Positions 24,342 to 33,179 of a DNA stretch of 47,617 nt are shown one piece after another. A program made the position numbers and the translations under genes. The notes beneath the pieces were generated by a model. It was not told where the DNA came from. It saw only the letters and a list, made by a program, of their open reading frames with translations, and did not search any database. This DNA is from Bacteroidales bacterium UBA1756 (GTDB taxonomy: Bacteria > Bacteroidota > Bacteroidia > Bacteroidales > WCHB1-69): assembly GCA_002314795.1 (NCBI GenBank), contig DCHI01000019.1, forward strand, positions 1-47,617, in the 5' to 3' direction. Position 1 is the stretch's first letter, and each line of letters opens with the position of its first letter.

Positions 24342-26120
24342 TTACATCTTTTCGGGAACGTTGATTCCAAGGAGTGCGACTGCATTTTTGAGTACAAGTG
24401 CCGTCATTTCAGAAATTTGCAAGCGAAGATCGCGTGCATTGGCATCGCTTTCTTTGAAGATGGGCGTTTCCTGATAGAAGCGGTTGAATTCTTTAGCAAG
24501 GTCGAATGCGTAGTTGGCAATCAAGGCCGGACTCATCGAAGCCCCCGCGTTTTGTACTACTTCCGGAAAATCATAGATGGCTTTAATCAATTCTTTTTCT
24601 GCACTTTGCAATTGCAAGGACGTTGTATTGACCGCATAGTCGATTCCGTTTTCTGCCGCTTTTCTCAACAAAGAACGGATGCGTGCGTGCGTGTACTGAA
24701 TGAACGGTCCCGTATTACCATTGAAATCTATGGATTCTTCCGGATTGAAAAGCATATTCTTTTTAGGATCCACCTTGAGAATGAAATACTTGAGTGCTCC
24801 TAAGCCGACCATTTCGTACAAGGCATTGACATCGCCGTTTGCCGCATCATTCTTGCCCAGTTCGGAAGTCTTTTCTTTGGCTTGGAAAATCATCTCTTCC
24901 ATCAGGTCGTCGGCATCCACCACGGTTCCTTCTCTGGATTTCATTTTCCCGTTCGGCAGTTCCACCATTCCGTATGAAAGATGGAAAATGTGTTTACCGA
25001 ACTCTTTCTCCAATTTTTCACCCAAGACAATTTTCAGCACGTCGAAGTGGTAATTCTGTTCATTACCAACAACATAGATCATCTGTTGCGGTTTGAATTC
25101 TTCGTAACGGAGCTGCGCCGTCCCCAAATCCTGCGTCATATAGACGGAAGTGCCGTCGGAACGCAGTAACACCTTTTCGTCCAAACCTTTGTCACGCAAA
25201 TCGACACGGACGGAGCCGTTTTCTGCCTTGTAGAAAGCACCTTTCTGGAGTCCTTCTTCTACCAGCGCCTTGCCTAACAGATAGGTTTGTGATTCATAAT
25301 AAATCTTATCAAAAGAAATGCCCAACTGCTTGTAAGTCTGGTCGAAACCGGCATAAACCCAGCCGTTCATCTTGTTCCAAAGACGACGGATTTCAGGATC
25401 GTTGGCTTCCCATTTCCGGAGCATTTCCTGGGCTTCAAGCATCAGTGGGGCCTGCTTTTCAGCAACTTCCTTTTCCATCCCATCTTTCATCAAATCAGCA
25501 ATTTCCGCTTTGTAATGCTTGTCAAATTCGACATAGTACTTTCCTACTAAATGGTCGCCTTTCATACCGGAAGTTTCGGGTGTCTCGCCGTTACCGAACT
25601 TTTGCCAGGCCAGCATCGACTTGCAAATGTGGATGCCGCGGTCGTTGACGAGGTTTACTTTGACCACGTTTTTGCCGCAGGCACCAAGAATGCGAGAGAC
25701 GGAATCCCCCAAAAGATTGTTACGGATGTGGCCAAGGTGCAACGGTTTATTTGTATTGGGTGAGGAATATTCAATCAAAGTGACGGGCTCGTCCGGAGCT
25801 GCAACCGTATAGCCGAACTGAAGGTTGCTGCGGTTTTCACGCAAGAACTGAATCCAGATTTCAGCAGAAAACGAGAGATTTAAAAATCCTTTTACAACGT
25901 TGAAATCACTGTGTATCTTCTCTTTAAAAAATGCACCTACTTCGTTCGCTACTGCGTCGGGCGCTTTGCGGGCCATTTTCACAAACGGAAACATAACGAT
26001 GGTGTAGTCTCCTTCAAATTCTTTTTTCGTTTTTTGAATGATAGATGTGTCGGCTTGCCAATCAATATTATATAAAGTAGAAAGGGCTTCTTTTAAAGTC
26101 TTTGCGATAAGATTTTTCAT
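24342..26120 (-). CDS. argS: Arginine--tRNA ligase
   Basis: A 592-residue class I aminoacyl-tRNA synthetase. The N-terminal tRNA-binding domain (Arg_tRNA_synt_N, about 1-85) precedes the catalytic core with the HIGH motif as HLGH (128-131, in NTNKPLHLGHIRNNLLG); the KMSK region reads KMKSREGTVVDADDL, as in many ArgRS, which lack a strict KMSK. The C-terminal anticodon-binding DALR domain begins near TGPFIQYTHARIRSLL. It charges tRNA-Arg with arginine. Full length, no insertion. It lies 54 bases after the DoxX-like gene and 24 before rsgA. Confidence 0.97.
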   Translation of the reverse strand: MKNLIAKTLKEALSTLYNIDWQADTSIIQKTKKEFEGDYTIVMFPFVKMARKAPDAVANEVGAFFKEKIHSDFNVVKGFLNLSFSAEIWIQFLRENRSNLQFGYTVAAPDEPVTLIEYSSPNTNKPLHLGHIRNNLLGDSVSRILGACGKNVVKVNLVNDRGIHICKSMLAWQKFGNGETPETSGMKGDHLVGKYYVEFDKHYKAEIADLMKDGMEKEVAEKQAPLMLEAQEMLRKWEANDPEIRRLWNKMNGWVYAGFDQTYKQLGISFDKIYYESQTYLLGKALVEEGLQKGAFYKAENGSVRVDLRDKGLDEKVLLRSDGTSVYMTQDLGTAQLRYEEFKPQQMIYVVGNEQNYHFDVLKIVLGEKLEKEFGKHIFHLSYGMVELPNGKMKSREGTVVDADDLMEEMIFQAKEKTSELGKNDAANGDVNALYEMVGLGALKYFILKVDPKKNMLFNPEESIDFNGNTGPFIQYTHARIRSLLRKAAENGIDYAVNTTSLQLQSAEKELIKAIYDFPEVVQNAGASMSPALIANYAFDLAKEFNRFYQETPIFKESDANARDLRLQISEMTALVLKNAVALLGINVPEKM

Positions 26121-26174
26121 CTGTAATAATTTGATAATGAAGGTTTTATTCTATTATTTATAAAAGAGAAAAGA

Positions 26175-27365
26175 CTATTTTTTCAAAACGTCATCAAAGT
26201 CGCGCCAAGCCCATTTGCCTTGGACGACACCGTTTTGAACGTAAATAATTCCCGGATTTGCGTGGATGGCGTCACGTACGATGAACGGACCTTTCACTGG
26301 ATCGCAATCGCTGCGATAAATGGGGAAGGTAATGTTGTACGCGTTTTTGAAAGCGGCGATTTCTTTGACGGAAGAATTCGTCAAACCGACGAAATCCGCT
26401 TTGTCGGCTTTGCATTTTTCAATGATCTTTTGCAGTTCCGGACTACGGATTCCTTCTTCGTCAATTTCATCCAAATCACTCATAAAGAGAATGTAAAGCG
26501 GTGTGTTGTTTTCAACATTCAGTAAATCAGCGGAATAGTCAGAAACCGAGTCTTCCATTGTAAAACCTTGAATCGGAGCACGTTGAATATCGCTGATGAC
26601 TTTCACTTCAGGATCCAAATCCTTTTTATCATCGAAAAATTCCGGTTCATTGTCAAATTTCGCCATCAGTTCCTCTTCGGTAAAACGGTACTTGTTGCCC
26701 GCCGAATCGCCATATACGTAAACGGTTTCTGAAACGGCCTGTTTGTCAATGTAACTTTCGGCTACGTTCATTCCTACTTTCCAGTCGCTGAAATCGATAA
26801 CCGGAAGGTGACGGTAGCAGTAGAGTTGTACCAAGCCGGCAACAACAACAGCGACAGCGACAAAAATCCACTTTCCGACTTCCGTGAGGCGGATGTCCGG
26901 AATGTAGTCACGGTACAGAAAGACGAGAACCGTCGGAATGATAATGACCACATTTTTCAGGAAGGTCTGTAAGTTGCTCATCTTGATGGCTTTTCCGAAG
27001 CAGCCGCAATCTTTCACAACACCAAAGTCGTAACCGTGGTGGACTTCAAGATATTCGGCAAGTGCCAACCAGGCCGTCAAAAGGAAGAAGAAGCACATAA
27101 ACAAAAGGTAGAATAGCGAGGTGAGGCGGATTTTGATGCGGAAAAGCATCATCACACCGAGGGTGAATTCAACAATTGTGAGGGCGATGGCCATAAACAT
27201 ACTGAACAGCTGCATAAATGGCATTCGGAAGGAGATGAAGTAGTCGTCAAACTGGATGGCATTGGCTATCGGATCGATGGCTTTGCTCAAACCGGAAAAG
27301 ATGAAAACGCATCCCAACAAGATGCGTAAAATAAGAATGACGATAGGTTCTTTTTTTCTATTCAT
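26175..27365 (-). CDS. BT_3928 family DoxX/MauE-like membrane protein
   Basis: A 396-residue protein. The first ~200 residues hold five hydrophobic segments of the DoxX type (ILLGCVFIFSGLSKAIDP, residues 16-33, is the family start) with a DCGCFG motif (119-124), the redox cysteine pair seen in MauE/DoxX relatives. The C-terminal ~180 residues are soluble with a degenerate thioredoxin-like fold (LYILFMSDLDEIDEE, where the active-site cysteines are missing, and ANPGIIYVQNGVVQGKWAWRDFD). In Bacteroides this gene commonly follows a DUF1599 gene, as here (five-base gap). Likely electron or disulfide transfer at the inner membrane; the actual substrate is unknown. Confidence 0.88.
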   Translation of the reverse strand: MNRKKEPIVILILRILLGCVFIFSGLSKAIDPIANAIQFDDYFISFRMPFMQLFSMFMAIALTIVEFTLGVMMLFRIKIRLTSLFYLLFMCFFFLLTAWLALAEYLEVHHGYDFGVVKDCGCFGKAIKMSNLQTFLKNVVIIIPTVLVFLYRDYIPDIRLTEVGKWIFVAVAVVVAGLVQLYCYRHLPVIDFSDWKVGMNVAESYIDKQAVSETVYVYGDSAGNKYRFTEEELMAKFDNEPEFFDDKKDLDPEVKVISDIQRAPIQGFTMEDSVSDYSADLLNVENNTPLYILFMSDLDEIDEEGIRSPELQKIIEKCKADKADFVGLTNSSVKEIAAFKNAYNITFPIYRSDCDPVKGPFIVRDAIHANPGIIYVQNGVVQGKWAWRDFDDVLKK

Positions 27366-27370
27366 AGTGC

Positions 27371-27925
27371 TTAATTGTTAGTTTCGTTTTCGTTCAATTT
27401 AATCAAGGCGAACATCGCATAGTTGATGATGTCGTAGTAGTTGGCGTCGAGGCCCTCCGAAATGAGTGTGGTTCCGTCGTTGTCCTCAATCTGTTTCACA
27501 CGCAGCAATTTCATAAGGATGATGTCGGTGAGGGAACTGCGGCGCATTTTACGCCACGCTTCATCATAATCGTGGTTCTTATTGGCCATCAATGATTTGG
27601 CATTGCCAAGATATTTTTTGAAAAGTTGGATGGCTTGGTCGGCGGGCATAAGTTCTTCCATCGTGTTAGCCACTCCGACTTCCAGCTGGATGAGCGCCAT
27701 AACGGAGTAGTTGACGATGCCGATGTATTCGGGCGTGACGCCTTCGTTGACGTAGGAGACACCTTTTTGCTCGATACTGCGGATCCGCTGCGCCTTGATA
27801 TAGATTTGGTCGGTGAGGGAAGGCGTACGCAAAATGCGCCACGCTGTACCGTAATCTTGTGCTTTTTTGGAAAAAATGTCAAGACATTTTTCTGCTATGA
27901 AATCAAATTCCTCGCTTGTGTTCAT
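27371..27925 (-). CDS. DUF1599 domain protein (two repeats)
   Basis: A 184-residue cytoplasmic protein made of two copies of the DUF1599 (nucleotide modification-associated) unit: residues 8-80 with KKAQDYGTAWRILRTPSLTD and residues 98-175 with NKNHDYDEAWRKMRRSSLTD. Each copy has the KxxDY-x-x-AWR and RxxSLTD signatures and ends with a hydrophobic helix (NYSVMALIQLE; NYAMFALIKL). The function in this phylum is not established; the family name comes from its presence near phage DNA-base modification genes. It lies in the middle of a leftward block, eight bases after the DUF5106 gene and five before the DoxX-like gene. Confidence 0.9.
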   Translation of the reverse strand: MNTSEEFDFIAEKCLDIFSKKAQDYGTAWRILRTPSLTDQIYIKAQRIRSIEQKGVSYVNEGVTPEYIGIVNYSVMALIQLEVGVANTMEELMPADQAIQLFKKYLGNAKSLMANKNHDYDEAWRKMRRSSLTDIILMKLLRVKQIEDNDGTTLISEGLDANYYDIINYAMFALIKLNENETNN

Positions 27926-27933
27926 AATTCCGG

Positions 27934-29343
27934 TTATTTTACGATTTGATAACGACGAAGGACATCGGAAATTTCGTTGTGCATAAGGTCTTTTTTCAGC
28001 ACCTTTTTATCTTTGTCCAGAAGGAACATATATGGAATGATACGGAGGTCGTATAAGTTCTTGGAGTTGATTTCGTTCGTGTAGTCCCAGCCGTGAAGGT
28101 ATTTCGGATTCGCTTTCGTACGAAGGTAGCGCTCCCAAAGGGCGCGGTCGTCTTCGAAATAGACGGTAACGACTTTCAACTTGCCGCTTTCAATGGCTTT
28201 GTTCACTTCTTCGTTCACCGCTAACTTCTCACGGACTTCGGTACAGGTGGGGCAGTCGGGATTTTGGAAATAGAGCAGGATAAATTCACTTTCAATATCA
28301 TAAAGTGATGATTTAGTACTATCGCTCCAAAGTATTGAAAAATTGGGGACTTGCGTGCCCGGAAGGTTCTTGGTGTGGATTTCCAACAGCTGTTTGTAAT
28401 AGTTGACGCGCTTTTGCTCTATCTTGTCGTAGCTAAGCGCGTTACGTAACATTTCGATATAGATTTCTTCCGTAAAATAAGGTGACTTTAAGGTTCCTAA
28501 AACGGATTCAAGTGCGTCAAAGAAATGGTGGTAGGTGACGGAATTGACTTGTGCTTTTGTCAACAAGTCGGCTGCAAAGGCGGCCCCCTGTTCGGGACTT
28601 ACAAAGTAGATATCAACCGCGTACTTTGCTAATTTGGCTGCTGTTATCGGCGTGGTTGCCATACGCGGGTCGTCGAACGGGTAGTTGTCGAATGCGTGGA
28701 CGGTGTAGAAGTAGTTGAGCGCATCGCGGTTGCCGTAGTATTCGCGGGGAGGTTCTGGCAACGACTTGGAAAACTGAACGATGGAGGCGAGAAGTGTGCC
28801 CTTGTTGGCTTCAATCACTTGCTGCTTGTACTCTTCTTCCTGACGGGTGAAGGCATTCGCCTCTTCCATCAGGTTCTGGGCTAACGTTTGAAGCATATAT
28901 TGCGGCATCGTCTTCTGAGCTTCGGCAAAGACATTGTTGATGGAGTCCGCCTTCGCACCGAACCATTCAGATTTTGCGCTATACGCTTGACTGTTAGTAT
29001 TTTCAACACTATTGTTAAAGATAGGTTTCAAATCCTTGCCCATCGTAACGATGATATTCTGCTTCTTCTCTTCAGAAATCAGAACGGTGAAAAGTTCGTT
29101 GGTATCACGTTCTACTTTGTAAAGACCCGGCGCAAGTTTGTCCTTGACTTTCAATATCATTTTCGATGAAACGGGGCAAACGGCAAGCGTCTTGTACTTT
29201 TTCTTTCCGTCGAAAGCCCGAAGGCGAAGGGAGTCGGCGCCAAGTTCAGCATTCTCGACCTGAATGGTCAAGGTGAAATTTTGTGCAGAAAGCAGCAGCG
29301 GAAATGCAATGGCTGCGATTGCTAATAATATTTTTTTCTTCAT
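27934..29343 (-). CDS. DUF5106 thioredoxin-like exported protein
   Basis: A 469-residue exported protein with signal peptide (1-20, ends LLLSAQ). The N-terminal beta domain (about 21-115, FTLTIQVENAELGADSLRLRA, with KMILKVKDKLAPGLYKV) is of the DUF4369-like type; residues 120-330 are the helical DUF5106 domain; residues 330-469 are a thioredoxin fold with the active-site pair CPTC (364-367) in LYFQNPDCPTCTEV and the cis-Pro segment in LRIIPYMFLLDKDKKVL. Such proteins act in periplasmic disulfide chemistry in Bacteroidetes. It heads a block with DUF1599 and the DoxX/MauE-like membrane protein, whose own thioredoxin-like domain lacks the cysteines, which suggests the two work together. Confidence 0.87.
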   Translation of the reverse strand: MKKKILLAIAAIAFPLLLSAQNFTLTIQVENAELGADSLRLRAFDGKKKYKTLAVCPVSSKMILKVKDKLAPGLYKVERDTNELFTVLISEEKKQNIIVTMGKDLKPIFNNSVENTNSQAYSAKSEWFGAKADSINNVFAEAQKTMPQYMLQTLAQNLMEEANAFTRQEEEYKQQVIEANKGTLLASIVQFSKSLPEPPREYYGNRDALNYFYTVHAFDNYPFDDPRMATTPITAAKLAKYAVDIYFVSPEQGAAFAADLLTKAQVNSVTYHHFFDALESVLGTLKSPYFTEEIYIEMLRNALSYDKIEQKRVNYYKQLLEIHTKNLPGTQVPNFSILWSDSTKSSLYDIESEFILLYFQNPDCPTCTEVREKLAVNEEVNKAIESGKLKVVTVYFEDDRALWERYLRTKANPKYLHGWDYTNEINSKNLYDLRIIPYMFLLDKDKKVLKKDLMHNEISDVLRRYQIVK

Positions 29344-29388
29344 AAATCAAGCTTTTTGCGCGAATGATCGGGTGCGCAAAAACAGGTG

Positions 29389-29396
29389 CAAAAGTA
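29389..29396 (-). promoter_or_regulatory. -7 promoter element for DUF5106 block
   Basis: Minus-strand TACTTTTG, 46 bases before the ATG at 29343; it may drive the five genes down to rsgA. Confidence 0.6.
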
Positions 29397-29425
29397 CGTA
29401 ATTTTTTGAAAATTCAGTCGCTTTC

Positions 29426-30574
29426 CTAACCCAACTTGGCTTTGTACGCATCGTAGTCGGGCTGTGCCAAAAATTCGAACTCGCCATCGCGATGTACCAC
29501 CCCAATCCCGGGATGACGGACCCCGTTGAAAAAGGTGGTTTTTACCATCGTGTAGTGAATCATATCGTCAAAAACGATGCGGTCGCCGATTTCCAACGGC
29601 TCCGGAAAAGCGAAGTCGCCCATCCCGATAAAGTCACCGGCCAGACAGGAACAGCCGCCTAAACGGTACACGTGCTTGCTTGCCTCCGTCGGTTCCGTCG
29701 CCCCGATGACCGCCGGCTTGTAAGGCATCTCCAAACAGTCAGGCATATGACAGGCAAAGGAAACGTCTAACATCGCAATCTTAATTCCTTTATTTTCAAC
29801 AATATCCTCTACCGTAGAAACAAGCACGCCGGTGCGCCAACCTACCGCTTCCCCGGGTTCCAAAATCACGTCTTCCAAATTCGGATACCGTTCTTTAAAC
29901 TCTTTTAAAATCTTGATAAGATGAGGAATGTCGTAATTTTGTTCCGTGATGAGGTGCCCGCCGCCTAAATTCACCCATTTGCACTCACGAATGAGCGCGT
30001 CAAAACGTTCTTCAAAAGCACGGATGCAATTTTCCAATGCGAAACTGTTGTTTTCACAAAGTACGTGAACGTGCAGACCTTCAATGCCTTCTGGGAGATG
30101 TGTGGGCATATCGGCGGCAAGGATTCCGAGTCGTGAACCCGGAATGGCCGGATTGTACAAGTCCGTCTTGATTTCCGAATATTCGGGATTGACACGCAGT
30201 CCGCAACTTATTTTTTGAGGAAAGCGCTTCACACGCTCGCCAAATCTGGCCCACTGTGTCAACGAGTTGAAAGTGATATGGCTTCCGTACATCAGCAGGT
30301 TTTCAAACTCGTCGTCGCGATAGACGGGAGCGTAGATGTGTGCATTGCAGCCCATCTCCTCTGCTATGAGGCGCGCTTCGTTCAGCGAGCTGGCTGTCGC
30401 GCCGCTAAGGTAGTGCCGAACCATCGGAAAGGCGTGCCAGAAAGCAAAACCCTTGAGGGCGCAAATGATGGAGACGCCAGCCTCTTTTTGAACCAAATCA
30501 AGAAGTTGAAGATTCGCCTCCAACGACTCTTCAAACATTACATAACAAGGGGATGGAAACTGTTCGTAATTCAT
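29426..30574 (-). CDS. nspC: Carboxynorspermidine decarboxylase
   Basis: A 382-residue PLP enzyme of the alanine racemase-like fold III group that decarboxylates carboxynorspermidine or carboxyspermidine in the alternative polyamine pathway. The start is the ATG at 30574; a TTG two codons upstream is less likely. Key parts: FPSPCYV at the start, the PLP-binding lysine in CALKGFAFW (Lys41), HVLCENNSF, WVNLGGGHLIT, EPGEAVGWRTG, and C-terminal SCLAGDFIGMG with the substrate Cys/Asp pair from the other subunit. The partner carboxynorspermidine dehydrogenase is not in the window. It lies 21 bases after yitT on the same strand. Confidence 0.95.
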   Translation of the reverse strand: MNYEQFPSPCYVMFEESLEANLQLLDLVQKEAGVSIICALKGFAFWHAFPMVRHYLSGATASSLNEARLIAEEMGCNAHIYAPVYRDDEFENLLMYGSHITFNSLTQWARFGERVKRFPQKISCGLRVNPEYSEIKTDLYNPAIPGSRLGILAADMPTHLPEGIEGLHVHVLCENNSFALENCIRAFEERFDALIRECKWVNLGGGHLITEQNYDIPHLIKILKEFKERYPNLEDVILEPGEAVGWRTGVLVSTVEDIVENKGIKIAMLDVSFACHMPDCLEMPYKPAVIGATEPTEASKHVYRLGGCSCLAGDFIGMGDFAFPEPLEIGDRIVFDDMIHYTMVKTTFFNGVRHPGIGVVHRDGEFEFLAQPDYDAYKAKLG

Positions 30575-30595
30575 TGACAATAAGTTAAAAAGTGA

Positions 30596-31549
30596 TTATT
30601 CTTCTGGCAGTGCCTTGAAACCGAGACCCATAATTTCGCTACTGTCAACCACATTGATGAACGCATTGGGGTCGAGACGGCGGATGTTGGATTTAAGTTT
30701 CACCAAATCAGTACGTTCCAACGTGACGTAAATCATTTTGCGCTCCGTTCCTTGATACATTCCCAAACCGGTGAAAATGGTGCCGCCACGACGAATGTCG
30801 TTGAGAATGAAGTTGCGGACTTCTTCGGTCTGGTCGGTGACGATGAAAGCCGTTTTGTAGGTTTTGATGCCGTCCACGACGAAGTCAATGACTTTGCTTT
30901 CAATGGCGATGAGGATGATGGAATAGATGGGGAGGCGGATGTCACCGAAAGCGAGGAGCGTGGTGAGTGTGATGAAGGAATCGACAATCAGTACGAGCGT
31001 GCCTAACGAAACCTTGGTGTATTTGTGAAGAATCATTGAGATGATGTCGCTTCCTCCGGAGGTGGCACCGGAACGGAAAATCAAACCGATGGCCAAGCCG
31101 TAAATGACACCGGCAACGACCGTGTTCAGGAAATAGTCGGGCTGGAAGAAGGTGTTGTCGCTGTGCGGAATCTGAACCAGATTGTGAACGGCATCCGGGT
31201 TCGTCAGAATCCCTTCATTGATGACGGGATTGTAGCCCCACGCCATTTCCAAGACCCACGTGAAAGCGAAGATGGCTACGGTTGAGATGACCGTCTTCGC
31301 ACCGAATTTTGGACCTAAAAGCCAAGTGCCAATCAGCAACAGCGGAATGTCCATACAGATGGCATAGAAACTGATACGCCAAGGCCAGATGGTATTGAAG
31401 ACGTTGGCCAAACCGTAGGTTCCTCCTGGCGCGAGCAGGTAGGGGTTGACGAACATTACATCTCCTACGGCAAAAAGGAAACTTCCAAAGATTAGGAGGA
31501 AATAGGAAACGAATTCGTTTTTAAAAGAATATTTAACTTGTTTATTCAT
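30596..31549 (-). CDS. YitT family membrane protein
   Basis: A 317-residue protein with five to six membrane segments (YitT_membrane, DUF161; residues about 12-205, including LLAPGGTYGLANVFNT and FRSGATSGGSDIISMILHK, the glycine-rich family signatures) followed by a soluble DUF2179 domain (about 225-310, FIVTDQTEEVRNFILNDI, GGTIFTGLGMYQGTERKMIYVTLERTD). The exact transport or sensing function is not known. It sits just upstream of nspC (21-base gap) and probably shares its transcript, driven from the element at 31579-31586, so a polyamine link is possible but not shown. Confidence 0.9.
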   Translation of the reverse strand: MNKQVKYSFKNEFVSYFLLIFGSFLFAVGDVMFVNPYLLAPGGTYGLANVFNTIWPWRISFYAICMDIPLLLIGTWLLGPKFGAKTVISTVAIFAFTWVLEMAWGYNPVINEGILTNPDAVHNLVQIPHSDNTFFQPDYFLNTVVAGVIYGLAIGLIFRSGATSGGSDIISMILHKYTKVSLGTLVLIVDSFITLTTLLAFGDIRLPIYSIILIAIESKVIDFVVDGIKTYKTAFIVTDQTEEVRNFILNDIRRGGTIFTGLGMYQGTERKMIYVTLERTDLVKLKSNIRRLDPNAFINVVDSSEIMGLGFKALPEE

Positions 31550-31578
31550 AGGTGTTTATGTTTTTAAATTTGCGGCTG

Positions 31579-31586
31579 CAAAAGTA
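31579..31586 (-). promoter_or_regulatory. -7 promoter element for yitT-nspC
   Basis: Minus-strand TACTTTTG followed by CA, 30 bases before the yitT ATG. Confidence 0.6.
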
Positions 31587-31726
31587 CGATATTTTTCTTC
31601 AGAAAATAATATTCCACAAAATTTCAAAACAAATATCTTTTCCATCTGTTCATCCCTTCCTCTTTTAAAGTTTTAAGGTTTTTTTTGAAAAATTATAAAA
31701 GCGGGTCAGCGTTTTGAATAAATTTG

Positions 31727-31734
31727 TACCTTTG
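31727..31734 (+). promoter_or_regulatory. -7 promoter element for rocD
   Basis: TACCTTTG in the context GAATAAATTTG-TACCTTTG-CGCGC, 68 bases before the rocD ATG. Confidence 0.65.
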
Positions 31735-31801
31735 CGCGCTTTTTTTGAAAGCGATTTTTTATTGAATTTTCTTTATTTATTCATATATCAAATAATAAAT
31801 T

Positions 31802-33031
31802 ATGGCAGCAGAAAAAATTACATCCAGTAAGCAAGCTATGGAAATGGAAGATCGTTATGGCGCTCATAACTATCATCCACTTGGCGTCGTTATCTCCAAA
31901 GCAAAAGGTCCCTTTATGTGGGACGTTGAAGGCAAAAGATATTTTGACTTCCTTTCAGCTTATTCCGCAGTGAATCAAGGACATTGCCATCCGAAAATTG
32001 TTAACGCAATGGTGGAACAATGTCAAAACCTTACCTTGACTTCCCGCGCTTTCTATAACGATTGCCTCGGCCCGTATGAAAAATATGTTACTGAAACCTT
32101 TGGATATGACAAAGTCCTCCCGATGAACTCCGGCGCAGAAGCTGATGAAACCGCTTTGAAACTCGCCCGTCGTTGGGGTTATGATAAAAAAGGTCTTCCG
32201 GAAAACCAAGCAAAAATCATCGTTTGCGACGGAAACTTCCACGGTCGTACCATCACCATCGTCTCCCTTTCCATCGACCCCGATGCTTACAAGGGATTCG
32301 GTCCTTTCACACCTGGCTTCATTAAGATTCCTTACAACGATGTTCCTGCTTTGGAAAAAGCACTCGAAGATCCGACCGTTTGCGGTTTCTTGGTAGAACC
32401 AATCCAAGGTGAAGCTGGCGTTTACGTTCCCGATGATGGCTATTTGAAAAAATGCTACGATCTCTGTAAGGCACACAACGTCCTCTTTATGGCTGACGAA
32501 GTCCAGACCGGTATCGCTCGTACGGGTAAAATGTTGGCTTGCGATCACGAAGGTGTTCGCCCCGACATCCTCATTCTCGGTAAGGCCCTCTCCGGTGGTA
32601 CGATGCCTGTTTCCGCAGTCTTGGCTGATGATGACATTATGCTCAACATCAAGCCCGGTGAACACGGCTCAACATTCGGTGGAAACCCGGTCGCTTGCAA
32701 AGTCGCCATCGCCGCTTTGGAAGTTGTCAAGGAAGAAAAACTGGCTGAACGCGCCGAATATCTCGGAAAAATCTTCCGTGATGAAATGAACGCGGTGAAG
32801 AGCGATATGATTCAACTTGTTCGTGGTAAAGGTTTGCTCAACGCCATCATCATCCGTCCGAAGAACGGAAAAGAAGCTTGGGACGTTTGCGAAAAGATGA
32901 AAGAACTCGGTGTTCTTGCTAAACCAACCCATCAACACATCATCCGTTTCGCTCCTCCGTTGGTTATCACAGAAGAAGAACTTCGCGAAGCTATCGAATT
33001 GATTAAGAAAGCAATCCTTTCTTTTGAATAG
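31802..33031 (+). CDS. rocD: Ornithine--oxo-acid aminotransferase
   Basis: A 409-residue class III PLP aminotransferase that converts ornithine and 2-oxoglutarate to glutamate semialdehyde and glutamate. Signatures: NYHPLGVVISKAKG at the start, typical of ornithine aminotransferase, PMNSGAEADETALKLARRWG (107-126), HGRT (147-150), ADEVQTGIARTG (231-242, Asp/Glu contacting PLP) and LILGKALSGG with PLP lysine 261. Cytoplasmic, usual length. Links arginine/ornithine breakdown to proline and glutamate. It has its own promoter and terminator. Acetylornithine aminotransferase is a possible confusion, but the N-terminus and length fit RocD better. Confidence 0.93.
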   Translation: MAAEKITSSKQAMEMEDRYGAHNYHPLGVVISKAKGPFMWDVEGKRYFDFLSAYSAVNQGHCHPKIVNAMVEQCQNLTLTSRAFYNDCLGPYEKYVTETFGYDKVLPMNSGAEADETALKLARRWGYDKKGLPENQAKIIVCDGNFHGRTITIVSLSIDPDAYKGFGPFTPGFIKIPYNDVPALEKALEDPTVCGFLVEPIQGEAGVYVPDDGYLKKCYDLCKAHNVLFMADEVQTGIARTGKMLACDHEGVRPDILILGKALSGGTMPVSAVLADDDIMLNIKPGEHGSTFGGNPVACKVAIAALEVVKEEKLAERAEYLGKIFRDEMNAVKSDMIQLVRGKGLLNAIIIRPKNGKEAWDVCEKMKELGVLAKPTHQHIIRFAPPLVITEEELREAIELIKKAILSFE

Positions 33032-33039
33032 AGTATAGA

Positions 33040-33069
33040 AAAGGTCGTATCAAATACGGCCTTTTTTTC
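33040..33069 (+). terminator. Rho-independent terminator after rocD
   Basis: AAAGGTCGTAT and ATACGGCCTTT form an 11-bp stem (one T-G) around CAA, followed by a T run. Confidence 0.9.
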
Positions 33070-33079
33070 AAAAAAATAG

Positions 33080-33123
33080 TGTTGCTTCACAACATTTTTC
33101 AGGATAATTTGTTTCTTATCCTG
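33080..33123 (+). promoter_or_regulatory. Two hairpins upstream of ferritin
   Basis: TGTTG/CAACA (33080-33084, 33090-33094) and, six bases on, a perfect 8-bp stem CAGGATAA/TTATCCTG (33100-33107, 33116-33123) lie 57 bases before the ferritin start. Neither has a T run, so they are not terminators. They could be a regulator-binding inverted repeat or a leader RNA structure; nothing identifies which. Confidence 0.35.
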
Positions 33124-33179
33124 CTGCTGAAAAGCTCCAAAAAAGAATTATTAAATAACCCATTTAAAATTAAACAGTT

